DNA of 40,828 bases from an uncultured Prevotellaceae bacterium (GCA_947167455.1 CAMVIB010000024.1:1-40828), one strand, 5' to 3'; positions 24,521-32,410 are shown, counted from the first letter of the stretch. Numbers and translations: made by a program. Notes: generated by a model not told the origin, from the letters alone.

Positions 24521-25645
24521 ATGGAACAGAAACTAATAACAGCGACGTATGCTGAGGCTGTAAAAGCAATTAAAGAGGCGATATTGGAGAGTCGCTATCG
24601 TGCAGCACGGTTAGTAAACAAGGAAGTGTTGGCTCTTTACTATGCTATTGGTGGGTATATTTCCGTTCAAAGCAGAGCAGCAAGATGGGGTAGCAATGCT
24701 ATTGGTACCATCTCAGAATTACTGCAACAGGAGCTGCCTGGGCTAAGGGGCTTTTCTGAGACCAGCATCAAACGTATGCGTATCTTCTATGAGTCATGGT
24801 GTAGTATGTTCGAGAATCGTCCATTATCAGCGGACGATTTACAGAGTAGCATCATTCCTGTAGGTGACAAATGGCATATCGAAATTCGTCCATTGACAAC
24901 GGACGAATTATCTCCAGAGACATTGGAAGCCTTTCTTGCCGTTGGTTTTACGAACCATTATGAGATACTGGCCCAAAAGAAGGATGTAGAGCAACGATTG
25001 TTCTATATCGTGAATTGTGCCACTGGATTTTGGAATGGCGACAAGTTGAAATATTATATGAAGGACGATTTGTTTGGAAAGCGTGGCAACATGCCCAATA
25101 ACTTTGCAACAACCATTGCAAATGTGGATTTGCGCAGTAAGGCATTACGCTCGTTCAAGGACGAATATCTGCTTGACTTTGTGAACATTGAAGATCCAGA
25201 CGAGACAGATGAACGTGTAATAGAGCAGCAGATTGTTCACAATATCAAGAACTTCATCATGGCATTGGGTAGTGATTTCTCGTTTATGGGTAATCAGTAT
25301 CGTCTTGTTGTATCCGAAAAAGAGTATTTCATAGATTTGCTGTTCTTCAATCGCCGTCTTCAGGCACTAATCGCGATCGAATTGAAACGGGGTGAGTTCA
25401 AGCCAGAGTATGCAGGGAAGTTGAATTTCTATCTGTCAGCACTTGACGAGTATGTGAAACTACCTCATGAGAATCCTTCCATCGGAATTATTCTCTGCAA
25501 GGACAGAGATTCAAAAACGGTGGAGTTCGCATTCCGAGACATCAACAAGCCAATGGGTGTAGCAACCTATCGCACGTCTTCAGAGTTACCCAAGGAATAC
25601 CAAGGTATACTTCCTGAACCAGAGGAGTTGAGAAAACTCATGTGA
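24521..25645 (+). CDS. YhcG/DUF1016-family PD-(D/E)XK nuclease-like protein
   Basis: A 374-aa protein from the ATG at 24521 (a TTG five codons earlier is less likely). The N-terminal DUF1016 domain (AILESRYRAARLVNKEVLAL, RGFSETSIKRMRIFYESW) probably mediates binding. The C-terminal domain has the nuclease core: MGNQYRLVVSEKEYFIDLLF (catalytic Asp), LIAIELKRGEFKPEY (Glu-x-Lys) and GKLNFYLSALDEYVK. Members occur in defence islands, next to restriction systems and on mobile elements; a DNA-cleaving defence role is inferred. It is intact and of normal length. It is preceded by a short AT-rich gap with a near-match promoter (AAACTTTGC, 24501-24509), suggesting separate transcription. Confidence 0.9.
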   Translation: MEQKLITATYAEAVKAIKEAILESRYRAARLVNKEVLALYYAIGGYISVQSRAARWGSNAIGTISELLQQELPGLRGFSETSIKRMRIFYESWCSMFENRPLSADDLQSSIIPVGDKWHIEIRPLTTDELSPETLEAFLAVGFTNHYEILAQKKDVEQRLFYIVNCATGFWNGDKLKYYMKDDLFGKRGNMPNNFATTIANVDLRSKALRSFKDEYLLDFVNIEDPDETDERVIEQQIVHNIKNFIMALGSDFSFMGNQYRLVVSEKEYFIDLLFFNRRLQALIAIELKRGEFKPEYAGKLNFYLSALDEYVKLPHENPSIGIILCKDRDSKTVEFAFRDINKPMGVATYRTSSELPKEYQGILPEPEELRKLM

Positions 25646-25787
25646 GCGTACCCAATGTGTGCGATACATCACAGATATTGGGTAATAGGACGTAGCCTAA
25701 TACGCACTTTTCTGGCAGGTGCCATATAAGATGCCACAGTGATTGCAGAAACAGAGAGCAAGCTCGGAAGAAAAATGTATGAATAGA

Positions 25788-25820
25788 TTTGCTTAATTGA
25801 AATAGAATGATTACCTTTGC
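25788..25820 (+). promoter_or_regulatory. Full Bacteroidota promoter with no obvious gene behind it
   Basis: TTTG (25788-25791), a 20-bp spacer and TACCTTTGC (25812-25820) make the best promoter match in the window. The transcript would start near 25826 and contain nested inverted repeats, but no credible ORF follows before 26058. Confidence 0.65.
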
Positions 25821-25865
25821 ACCCGATGATGGGTCATAGTACGGCTGGTGGCTCACCGTCGGGTG
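25820..25865 (+). ncRNA. Possible structured leader or small RNA
   Basis: CACCCGA (25820-25826) can pair with TCGGGTG (25859-25865), and inside the loop GGTG (25847-25850) pairs with CACC (25854-25857). It begins at the predicted start of the promoter above. Whether it is a small RNA or the leader of a lost gene is undecided. Confidence 0.35.
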
Positions 25866-25899
25866 TTCTTTGACGCAGTTTATAGCAGAATGTGGAATT

Positions 25900-25924
25900 G
25901 AGTACGGTCGCCAATTCGTAACCC
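25900..25924 (+). repeat. Right copy of the 25-bp imperfect direct repeat (candidate attR)
   Basis: GAGTACGGTCGCCAATTCGT plus AACCC matches the left copy (20478-20502) at 21 of 25 positions, same orientation. The two enclose 5.4 kb of AT-rich DNA with an integrase fragment near the left copy. Confidence 0.5.
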
Positions 25925-26028
25925 ATTTTTCCCTCAATCCTCCAGACTGCCTTTATACAAAGAAATCCTGCAAATTCTTCCAAAGTTACGAAAAAGATTT
26001 GAATGGCAACCGCTTTCTGCGCAAAAAA

Positions 26029-26058
26029 ATGATTATCCGCAATGATAGCGGATAACCA
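26029..26058. repeat. Minimal terminal-repeat pair of the multi-hairpin element
   Basis: ATGATTATCCGC and GCGGATAACCAT stand back to back with only AATGAT between them (one mismatch). The left arm equals the end of the 259-bp element at 27554-27812. It looks like a copy that has lost its whole interior, or an ancestral end pair. Confidence 0.7.
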
Positions 26059-26149
26059 TTAAAAGAGGCTCAATGCTGAATCGCAAGCCTGGCGGTGCCG
26101 GTTTCGGCTCACTGATTCACCCTATTTTTATATGCTGCGACCCTGGTGG

Positions 26150-26360
26150 CAGCATTGGCCTAAGTGATCCATGCTTCGACAGACGACGCAGGCTGCCAAA
26201 GCGACCACGACAGGTGCTGTCATCACGGCAAAAGGCCATAGCGGACGCTTGCGGTCCTGCAGCATGGCAGTTCAATGCCAAGGATGCAAGGAATATCCCT
26301 GTCCAGCGGCGCAGACGCTGGTGGTGGCTCGATGCCGGGGGCAATGGCGTTGGACCTGTC
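26150..26360 (-). pseudogene. Decayed membrane AraC-type regulator fragment
   Basis: Pieces of the membrane half of the two intact AraC regulators appear on the minus strand in different frames: NAIAPGIEPP (about 26350-26320), RLRRWTGIFLASLALN (about 26317-26270) and MLQDRKRPLWPFAVMTAPVV from 26265. Compared with the regulator at 32465-33574, some 41 codons between ALN and MLQD are missing and the entire DNA-binding half is gone. It is a dead third paralogue. Confidence 0.75.
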
Positions 26361-26448
26361 TCTTCTTGGTGCGTGCAAAGTGGAGTCGTGAGTGTATGTG
26401 CCGGATGTTCGTTGTCGTGTGTTTGTGGGTTGTGTATCTGAGGCACGG

Positions 26449-27432
26449 TCATCGCATTATGATGGCATATACGATTCCAACTGCCAGCATGGCCATGAAC
26501 AAGAGCAGCATTGCCAGCATAAAGGCGAGCAGTGCCGAGAGTATGCACCTGACGTAGCCGTAGCCGGTGAGCTGCTTCAGGGGAACGATGATCAGCGGGT
26601 AGGTGGCAATCTGCAGGGTCTCATCGAGGCAAAAGAAGTCCATGACGATAGTTACCATGGACATGAGGTTGGACATATAGACCATTGCTACGAAGAACTC
26701 GGCGAAGCGCATGTCGGGAATGTTGGGGCTGTGCCTGAATGCGAGGAAGAGCATCCACGATAATGGTATGAGTAAGATCAGGTTGAAGATGGCCATGTGG
26801 TTGTTCTGCCATTCGTTGAAGTCTAACGCCATCTTATTGAATGCCGTTTGTGTGTCCACCTTCTTGCGTGGCGGCTCCTCGTCGGCCGTGGGTGCCTTGG
26901 CCGCTGCTGCCTGCTGCTCGCTGCCGGAAGCTGTCTGCTGCTCGCTGCCGGAAGCTGTCAGTTGCTCGCCGCGGTCTGTCTGCCCGCCTTTTCCGAGCGA
27001 CGTCTGGTAGTCCTGCACTAGATGTTCGTGATTGGCTTGGAGACGGTTCTCGCCTTTGATGTTAAGTCCTGTGTTCACGAGCAGGGAAAGTGTGATGATA
27101 AGGAAGAGCATCTTGAACGGTGGAAAATAGGCCATCTGCATGCCGTTGAGATAGTCGCGAATCATGTAGCCGGGCCGCAGGAACAGGTCGCGGATGGTGC
27201 GGAACATGCCCCGGTTGCCCAGCCCCCACACGTCGAGATATAGCAGGAAGGCGTTCTTGAATGAGTAGCGGCCTACCTGCGCCGACTGTCCGCACTGTGG
27301 ACAGAAGTTGCCCACATAGCGGCGTCCGCAGGTGGAGCATTGGTGCTCCTCGTCGGACATCGGTTTTACGTGGTGGGGCACCTTCTGCCACTCGCAGAAT
27401 GCCCTGTATCGTTCTTTCAGCTCTTCAAACAT
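26449..27432 (-). CDS. DUF3667-family zinc-ribbon membrane protein
   Basis: A 327-aa protein. The N-terminus has a cytosolic zinc ribbon (CSTCGRRYVGNFCPQCGQ, residues about 32-49), then the DUF3667 core (RTIRDLFLRPGYMIRDYLNG) and a first membrane helix (MLFLIITLSLLV). A hydrophilic spacer of about 80 residues contains a doubled TASGSEQQ repeat. Four further helices fill the C-terminus. Function unknown; the family is common in Bacteroidota. ATG 27432 is kept because the ERYRAFCEWQ segment looks family-like, although Met25 is possible. The minus-7 box is only 4 bases upstream of this ATG. Confidence 0.85.
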   Translation of the reverse strand: MFEELKERYRAFCEWQKVPHHVKPMSDEEHQCSTCGRRYVGNFCPQCGQSAQVGRYSFKNAFLLYLDVWGLGNRGMFRTIRDLFLRPGYMIRDYLNGMQMAYFPPFKMLFLIITLSLLVNTGLNIKGENRLQANHEHLVQDYQTSLGKGGQTDRGEQLTASGSEQQTASGSEQQAAAAKAPTADEEPPRKKVDTQTAFNKMALDFNEWQNNHMAIFNLILLIPLSWMLFLAFRHSPNIPDMRFAEFFVAMVYMSNLMSMVTIVMDFFCLDETLQIATYPLIIVPLKQLTGYGYVRCILSALLAFMLAMLLLFMAMLAVGIVYAIIMR

Positions 27433-27436
27433 AGGT

Positions 27437-27445
27437 GCAAAGGTA
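27437..27445 (-). promoter_or_regulatory. Minus-7 box almost touching the DUF3667 start codon
   Basis: TACCTTTGC on the minus strand ends 4 bases before the ATG. Transcription would begin at or next to the start codon, so the mRNA would be leaderless, or translation begins at a later Met. Confidence 0.5.
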
Positions 27446-27553
27446 GGCCGTCACTTCATGCCATTCGGGTTTATTATTAGGTGGGTTCTACAAAATTGAG
27501 GGGCTGATTAACTGTTCTCTCACAGCTTGCGAAAGTTGAGTTAATTAATAGAT

Positions 27554-27812
27554 ATGATTATCCGCAATCGTACCACCAAGACGCTGGAAGCGTCTCCTCT
27601 CAATAACCGGGGGTGCGCAGTACCCCCGGATAGGGACAAAAAGGGGAACATCGACCCTGAAGGGGTCGCCCATTACGCTGTTCGGGCACTCTTTCAGAGT
27701 GCTTGCCTCTATAGAGCTTGTTATCCGGGGGTGCTCGCTACGCTCGTACCCTCGGTTACCAAAGCGAAGACCGCTTTGCGGTCTCTTTGGTGGTATGATT
27801 GCGGATAATCAT
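27554..27812. mobile_element. 259-bp MITE-like multi-hairpin repeat element, complete copy
   Basis: The ends are inverted repeats (ATGATTATCCGCAATC left, GATTGCGGATAATCAT right), extending inward as GTACCACCAA / TTGGTGGTAT with one or two changes. The interior is a chain of hairpins: 27579-27595 (AGACGC/GCGTCT), 27607-27629 (CCGGGGGT/ACCCCCGG), 27652-27668 (CGACCC/GGGTCG), 27686-27702 (GCACTC/GAGTGC) and 27768-27784 (AGACCGC/GCGGTCT). A second copy begins at 40612. No transposase is encoded; an open frame across it is incidental. It may be moved in trans by a transposase elsewhere in the genome. Confidence 0.85.
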
Positions 27813-27848
27813 TTTAACAGGACACACCATTAGCCTGCCGTGCTCTCG

Positions 27849-29516
27849 TCAGTCCATTTTCTTGCCGCCGAAATAGACCTGCTGCGGCTTGTTGCGGCCG
27901 AAGCCCGAGTGCTCGGCTGTGAGCAGGTCGGCGTCGAACACGAGGAAGTCGGCATCCTTGCCGGCAGTGATGGAGCCTTTGGTGTCCTCGATGCCGAGCT
28001 GGCGTGCACCGTTGATGGTATAGCCGAGCAGCATCTCCTCGACGCTCATCTTCTCTTTGGGCGACGGGAATTCCTTTTCCACCTTGGCAATCTCGGGTCC
28101 GAGGGTGTCAGGGCCGATGAAGCGCGTCATGCCGATTTCCATGCCGAGGTATGGACTCCATGTCGTGAAGTCGCCGAAGACGATGTTGTCGCTAGACCAT
28201 GTGACGTTGGCGCCGGTGTTCCACATCGTCTTGCTGCGGTACATCTTGCCAGCACGCTCCTCGCCCAGCAGGCTGCACCACAGCGCATAAGGGTTGCCGC
28301 CCGTGCAGCCGGAGTGCCACCACGGTGTGTAGTTGGCGTTGACGCCGAGGCGGGCAAAGCGCTCCATGTCGGCATCGTCCTGGATTTCGAGGTGTGCGCA
28401 GGTCACCCTCACGCGGAAGGCGTCGCCCAGCTCCTTGCGTGCCAGCTCCACGCCGTCGAGCACCGTGCGCGATGCCTGCTCGCCCACGGTGTGCGCGTGG
28501 AAGTCGAGTCCCTCGGCGTTGAGCATCTTCAGGACTTCTGCCACCTCTTCCTTGCTGTAGGTGGTGGCACCTCTCTTGTGGGTATCGACGTAGGGCGTCA
28601 CCTGTGCTGCCGTCTCGATGCGCAACGTGCCGTCCATGAAGACCTTGAAGGTATGCACCTTCAGGTGCTCGGTGTCGAACTTGCTGCGGAAGCGCTTCAC
28701 GTGCTCTATGACTTCACGGGTCCGCCTCGGGTTGGTGAGTGCAAAGCTGCCGTCGATATACACCGGCAGGCGGCCCTGGAGGTCGAGCTCGCGCAGGCGC
28801 TCATAAACGCGCTCGTGGAGCGCCTCGCCCTCGGGGTAGCCGGCATCGAAGACTGCGGACACGCCTGCTTTCTTGGAATAGTCTATCCACTGCTGCAGCA
28901 CCACGTCAATCTGCTCGTCGGAGAGCTCCTCCAGTCCGTCGAAGAGCATGTTCCATCCCGAGGACTCGAAGGCATTGCCGGTGACGTGTCCGTCCTTGCG
29001 CACGTAGTAGCTGAGTTCGGGCACCATGTCGGGGGTCGCGTCGGTGATGCCGTGCATGGCAAGAATCCTGGAGTTCACCCACACGCTGTGGCCTTCGCCC
29101 TCGAGGATGAGCAGCTCGGCGTCGGGGCAGATGGCGTCGAGGTCTTCCTTTACGATGTCCTCGCCATGGAGGTTCTTGCGCTCGAGGATGAAGCGGTAGC
29201 GTCGCTGCCCGGGGTTGTCCTTGATGTTGGCGGCCATGAAGTCGAGGGCTTCCTGCTTGCTGGAGCACAGTATGTACTCTCCCGGATCCATGTATGTGAA
29301 TCCTATGCCGGTGGTGACATGCACGTGGCTGTCGATGATGCCGGGCATGACGAACTTGCCGCCCAGGTCTGTGACCTCGCCCTCATAGTCGGCGAGGCCT
29401 GCCTCGTCGCCCACGTAGATGAACTTGCCGTCCTTGACGGCCAGCGCCGTTGCCATGGGGTTGGCGCCGTCGGCCGTGAATATCTTGGCGTTCTTGATGA
29501 TGATGTCTGCTTTCAT
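27849..29516 (-). CDS. YtcJ-like amidohydrolase, cytoplasmic form
   Basis: A 555-aa protein from the ATG at 29516; the upstream extension in frame lacks any signal peptide or similarity. No lipobox, unlike the paralogue at 16319-18073. Amidohydrolase-3 layout: MKADIIIKNAKIFTADGANP, GGKFVMPGIIDSHVHVTTG with metal-binding His-x-His at 64-66, KVHTFKVFMDGTLRIET, FHAHTVGEQA, VTCAHLEIQDDADMERF, and TWSSDNIVFGDFTTWSPY where the metal-ligand Asp is expected. It closes with GSITAGKDADFLVFDADLL. The substrate is unknown; amide or acylamide hydrolysis is the family norm. It has its own promoter and follows the fusion esterase gene after a hairpin. Confidence 0.9.
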   Translation of the reverse strand: MKADIIIKNAKIFTADGANPMATALAVKDGKFIYVGDEAGLADYEGEVTDLGGKFVMPGIIDSHVHVTTGIGFTYMDPGEYILCSSKQEALDFMAANIKDNPGQRRYRFILERKNLHGEDIVKEDLDAICPDAELLILEGEGHSVWVNSRILAMHGITDATPDMVPELSYYVRKDGHVTGNAFESSGWNMLFDGLEELSDEQIDVVLQQWIDYSKKAGVSAVFDAGYPEGEALHERVYERLRELDLQGRLPVYIDGSFALTNPRRTREVIEHVKRFRSKFDTEHLKVHTFKVFMDGTLRIETAAQVTPYVDTHKRGATTYSKEEVAEVLKMLNAEGLDFHAHTVGEQASRTVLDGVELARKELGDAFRVRVTCAHLEIQDDADMERFARLGVNANYTPWWHSGCTGGNPYALWCSLLGEERAGKMYRSKTMWNTGANVTWSSDNIVFGDFTTWSPYLGMEIGMTRFIGPDTLGPEIAKVEKEFPSPKEKMSVEEMLLGYTINGARQLGIEDTKGSITAGKDADFLVFDADLLTAEHSGFGRNKPQQVYFGGKKMD

Positions 29517-29559
29517 GTCGTTTCTTACTTTTGTTGTTAGTTTGGTAGATGATTCGGCT

Positions 29560-29568
29560 GCAAAAATA
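29560..29568 (-). promoter_or_regulatory. Promoter of the cytoplasmic amidohydrolase
   Basis: TATTTTTGC on the minus strand fits TAnnTTTGC, with TTG 19 bases upstream (29588-29590). It lies 44 bases before the start codon. Confidence 0.6.
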
Positions 29569-29655
29569 CAAAAAGATTCTGACCCATCAACATTGCAGCC
29601 CTGTTTTTTTGTCATGGGCAGCGAGAAATGCCGTCGGTGAAGTCGCGAGAGGTCA

Positions 29656-29703
29656 TTCCGCGTGAAGCGGAAAGAGGATGCACCCGTCTGGGTACACCCT
29701 CTT
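29656..29703 (-). terminator. Double hairpin after the fusion hydrolase gene
   Basis: Stem 29672-29685 with 29690-29703 pairs at 12 of 14 positions around a four-base loop, followed on the minus strand by a second stem (29656-29661 with 29667-29672, TTCCGC/GCGGAA). They lie 26 bases beyond the fusion gene stop. Confidence 0.6.
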
Positions 29704-29728
29704 GTCGGCCCCTGCGGGCAGCAACTTG

Positions 29729-32302
29729 TCAGTTGCAGTAATACTTGGTGAGGAAGTAGGTGTTCTCCCAGTCAACCATCTTGATGTCGGCCTCCTTGGC
29801 TACATGGATGTCGAACTCGTCGAGCACCATCACGTGCTTGTCGGTAAGGTCATAGAGTGGCCACTCCTTTGCCTTGCCGTCGGGCGAGAGGTCGGCGGTG
29901 AGCGATGGGTTGCCGGTCTTGGCAAACTGCACCCACATGCGGCGCATGGTCTTCGAGAATGTCTCGTCGATGGTCCTTCCTGTGAAGCCTGTCATCTCCG
30001 GATGGTTGAAGAGGACTGACAGCTCCGAGGCATGTCCGCTCTTCACCATTGGCAGCACGGACTCGGGGGTGTAGAAGTAGGTATAGACCTTGCCTCCGGC
30101 TTTTGTCTGATTCTCCGACAGGCGGATTGCCGGGGCGTTGAAGTAGCTCTGGCTGAACATGCTGCATGTCTTCTGCCATTGTTCGCCCGGCGCGCTGTTT
30201 ATGTAGTTCTGCACCTTGGCTATCTCGTCGTCGGTCATCAGCAGGTTTCTCTTCTGCATACGGTCGGCAGCCCACATGTTCCAGCCTTCCTCCCCGAGTG
30301 CTGCGGCGAAGGTGTTGAACTCATCCTTGGTGCAGCCTGCGAGGATGTCGATATCTCGTGCCATCCCGTCTTCGTAGGCCTTCCACCCGTCCTTGGGCAG
30401 AAGCTTGCCGTCTCTCTCGGGCCAGATGCTCCATCCGAGCACCTGATAGATGCCGAACAGTTCGCCCACGGTGTCGGCGAGCTTCCGTGGAGCCACTTTC
30501 TGCAGGTCGGCCACGGTCTCGCATCCGAGAGCCTCCATGATCTTGTCGGTGACGGCGATGGCCTCCTCGGTGGATCTCGTCATGATGGGCGAGCCGCTCA
30601 TGGCGATGGCACGCTTGAAATACTTATGGGAGCCTTCGACCAGCGGCAGCAGGGCGCAGCTGGAGCCTCCTGCCGACTCTCCGAAGATGGTAACGTTGTC
30701 GGGGTCGCCGCCGAAGCCGGCGATGTTCTCGTGCACCCACTTCAAGGCCATGAGCTGATCCATGATTCCGAGGTTCTGGGCATCGGGATAGGCCTTGCCG
30801 TCGGGCAGGTGCGACAGGTGCATGAAGCCGTAGGCAGCAAGTCTGTAGGTTATGGTCACGACGATGACGTCGGGGTTCTCCTTCACCAGGTTGTGGCAGT
30901 CGTACTGGGGGTCTGTCGTTCCTCCGACCTCGAAGCCTCCGCCGTAGATCCACACCATGACGGGTTTCTTCTGGGCCGAGGCATCGTCGGCCTTCCAGAT
31001 GTTCAGGTAGAGGCAGTCCTCGCTCTGGCCATATTGTCCGGCGGGGTCTCCAGGCGCCTGCATGGGTGCGTTGCCATAGTTGTAGGCCTCGAAGATGCCG
31101 CTGCTGGGGGTGACATCGACGGGTGCCTTCCAGCGCAGGTTGCCCACAGGTTGCTGACCCACAAAGGGAATGCCCTTGAAGGAGATGATGTTCTCCGCCT
31201 TCTTGCCGACGAAAGTGCCGTTGATGCACTTCACGGCCAGCGCCTTGTCGTAGTTGCCGTCGGTGATCTGCTTGTTCTGCCTGTAGGTGGCGATGCGCTT
31301 TGCCACGTTGTCCTTGATATTGTTGTAGAACAGCGAGTAGTCGTTGTCGTGGTAGCTCGCCGGTCCGAACAGCCAGTCGAGGGGGTTGAAGGGGCATGTG
31401 GCGGCAGTCACCACGACACCTCGGCTCACATTGACCCTTGCGTCGGCGTTGACGTCTCTGAACTCACGTTTCAAGGTGCTGAGGTTGAGGACGTATGACC
31501 CGAGGTTCTCGCTTGCCGGGGCGTATGTGTCGTCGAGCTTCCAGTTGATCGGGTTGATGCTTATGGCTCCCGGCATCCACACCATGTTCTTGGAGTTCTC
31601 GTTGCCCGGGCCTTCGGTGTTCCAGCTCACGATGACTCCCGTGTCGCTCTCGCCGGTTGCAAACTTCAGGTGCGGGTTGGCCTGCAGGTCCTCCTTGGTG
31701 ACGGCGTAGCCAATGACGTAGGCGGCCACCATGCGTTTGTAGTAGTCGGGGTGTTCCTTGAAATAGTTCATGAGCACGAGCTTCGTCATGGCCGAGCCCT
31801 GGCTGTGACCGGCGATGATGAACGGCCGGCCCTGGTTGTAGTTGGCAAAATAGTAGTCGAGGGCGGCGGTGATGTCTTTGTATGGGGTGCCGGTAAGCGC
31901 CGTACACATGTTGCCGGTCTTGGTCCAGCATTCCTCCTCATATCGCAGGCTGCTCTGGCGGTAGTAGGGCACGAAGACGTTGGTCTGCTCGGCATAGGCG
32001 GTCGCGTGCGCCTCGTATTCATCCTTTATGCCGGCCAACATGCCGGGGTCGTTGATAGGCGCGAATGTGGGGTCGCCGTCCTCGTAGCCGTCGTAGTTTG
32101 TGGCGGGGATGTAGAAGGTGTCGAACTCCTTGACGATTTCGGGAATCTTGTGCCAGTTTTTCTTCAGGGAGTAGTCGGCAATGGTGGTGTCCTCCGGAGT
32201 CGTAGGAGTCGTGTCATTGTTCTTGTCGGAACATGAGGTCAGTCCCGACATCGTGCCGCTGACGAGGATGGCGGCAAGCATCCATGGTTTCATTTTTGTC
32301 AT
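29729..32302 (-). CDS. Fusion lipoprotein: DUF3089 alpha/beta-hydrolase joined to a type-B carboxylesterase
   Basis: An 857-aa lipoprotein (lipobox LTSC, Cys24) with two complete hydrolase domains. Residues about 45-341 are a DUF3089 domain: DTFYIPATNYDG, HATAYAEQTNVFVPYYRQSS, nucleophile elbow AGHSQGS (Ser168), GYAVTKEDL, and YNNIKDNVAKRIATY. Residues about 348-857 are a carboxylesterase: ITDGNYDKALAVKCINGTFV, EDCLYLNIW, oxyanion YGGGF, GESAGGSS (Ser544) and a His in KSGHASELSVLF. The junction falls exactly where the free-standing DUF3089 protein (37076-38026) ends and the free-standing esterases begin. The two activities probably act in sequence on one molecule at the cell surface; substrate unknown. 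It lies directly downstream of an AraC regulator gene. Confidence 0.9.
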   Translation of the reverse strand: MTKMKPWMLAAILVSGTMSGLTSCSDKNNDTTPTTPEDTTIADYSLKKNWHKIPEIVKEFDTFYIPATNYDGYEDGDPTFAPINDPGMLAGIKDEYEAHATAYAEQTNVFVPYYRQSSLRYEEECWTKTGNMCTALTGTPYKDITAALDYYFANYNQGRPFIIAGHSQGSAMTKLVLMNYFKEHPDYYKRMVAAYVIGYAVTKEDLQANPHLKFATGESDTGVIVSWNTEGPGNENSKNMVWMPGAISINPINWKLDDTYAPASENLGSYVLNLSTLKREFRDVNADARVNVSRGVVVTAATCPFNPLDWLFGPASYHDNDYSLFYNNIKDNVAKRIATYRQNKQITDGNYDKALAVKCINGTFVGKKAENIISFKGIPFVGQQPVGNLRWKAPVDVTPSSGIFEAYNYGNAPMQAPGDPAGQYGQSEDCLYLNIWKADDASAQKKPVMVWIYGGGFEVGGTTDPQYDCHNLVKENPDVIVVTITYRLAAYGFMHLSHLPDGKAYPDAQNLGIMDQLMALKWVHENIAGFGGDPDNVTIFGESAGGSSCALLPLVEGSHKYFKRAIAMSGSPIMTRSTEEAIAVTDKIMEALGCETVADLQKVAPRKLADTVGELFGIYQVLGWSIWPERDGKLLPKDGWKAYEDGMARDIDILAGCTKDEFNTFAAALGEEGWNMWAADRMQKRNLLMTDDEIAKVQNYINSAPGEQWQKTCSMFSQSYFNAPAIRLSENQTKAGGKVYTYFYTPESVLPMVKSGHASELSVLFNHPEMTGFTGRTIDETFSKTMRRMWVQFAKTGNPSLTADLSPDGKAKEWPLYDLTDKHVMVLDEFDIHVAKEADIKMVDWENTYFLTKYYCN

Positions 32303-32355
32303 TTATAAGAGTTATTGATAAGGAGAATAGGTGCTCGTAGGCCGTGTAGGGCAGT

Positions 32356-32364
32356 GCAAAGGTA
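32356..32364 (-). promoter_or_regulatory. Minus-7 box of the fusion hydrolase gene
   Basis: TACCTTTGC on the minus strand, 53 bases before the start codon. No minus-33 TTTG at normal spacing, consistent with dependence on an activator. Confidence 0.6.
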
Positions 32365-32410
32365 TGGAATTCTGGCAAAACATCACAGCCCTAATGCTTG
32401 TGGCATCAGG

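Noticed and set aside
27554..27808. 84-codon open frame spanning the MITE-like element
   Set aside because: It is dictated by the hairpin sequence, starts inside the terminal repeat, and the single difference in the second copy changes an amino acid (Gly to Val).
27840..29540. Plus-strand 566-codon ORF opposite the amidohydrolase (and similar long ORFs opposite the esterases)
   Set aside because: High-GC codon bias leaves the antisense frame open; only the minus-strand products carry family motifs.
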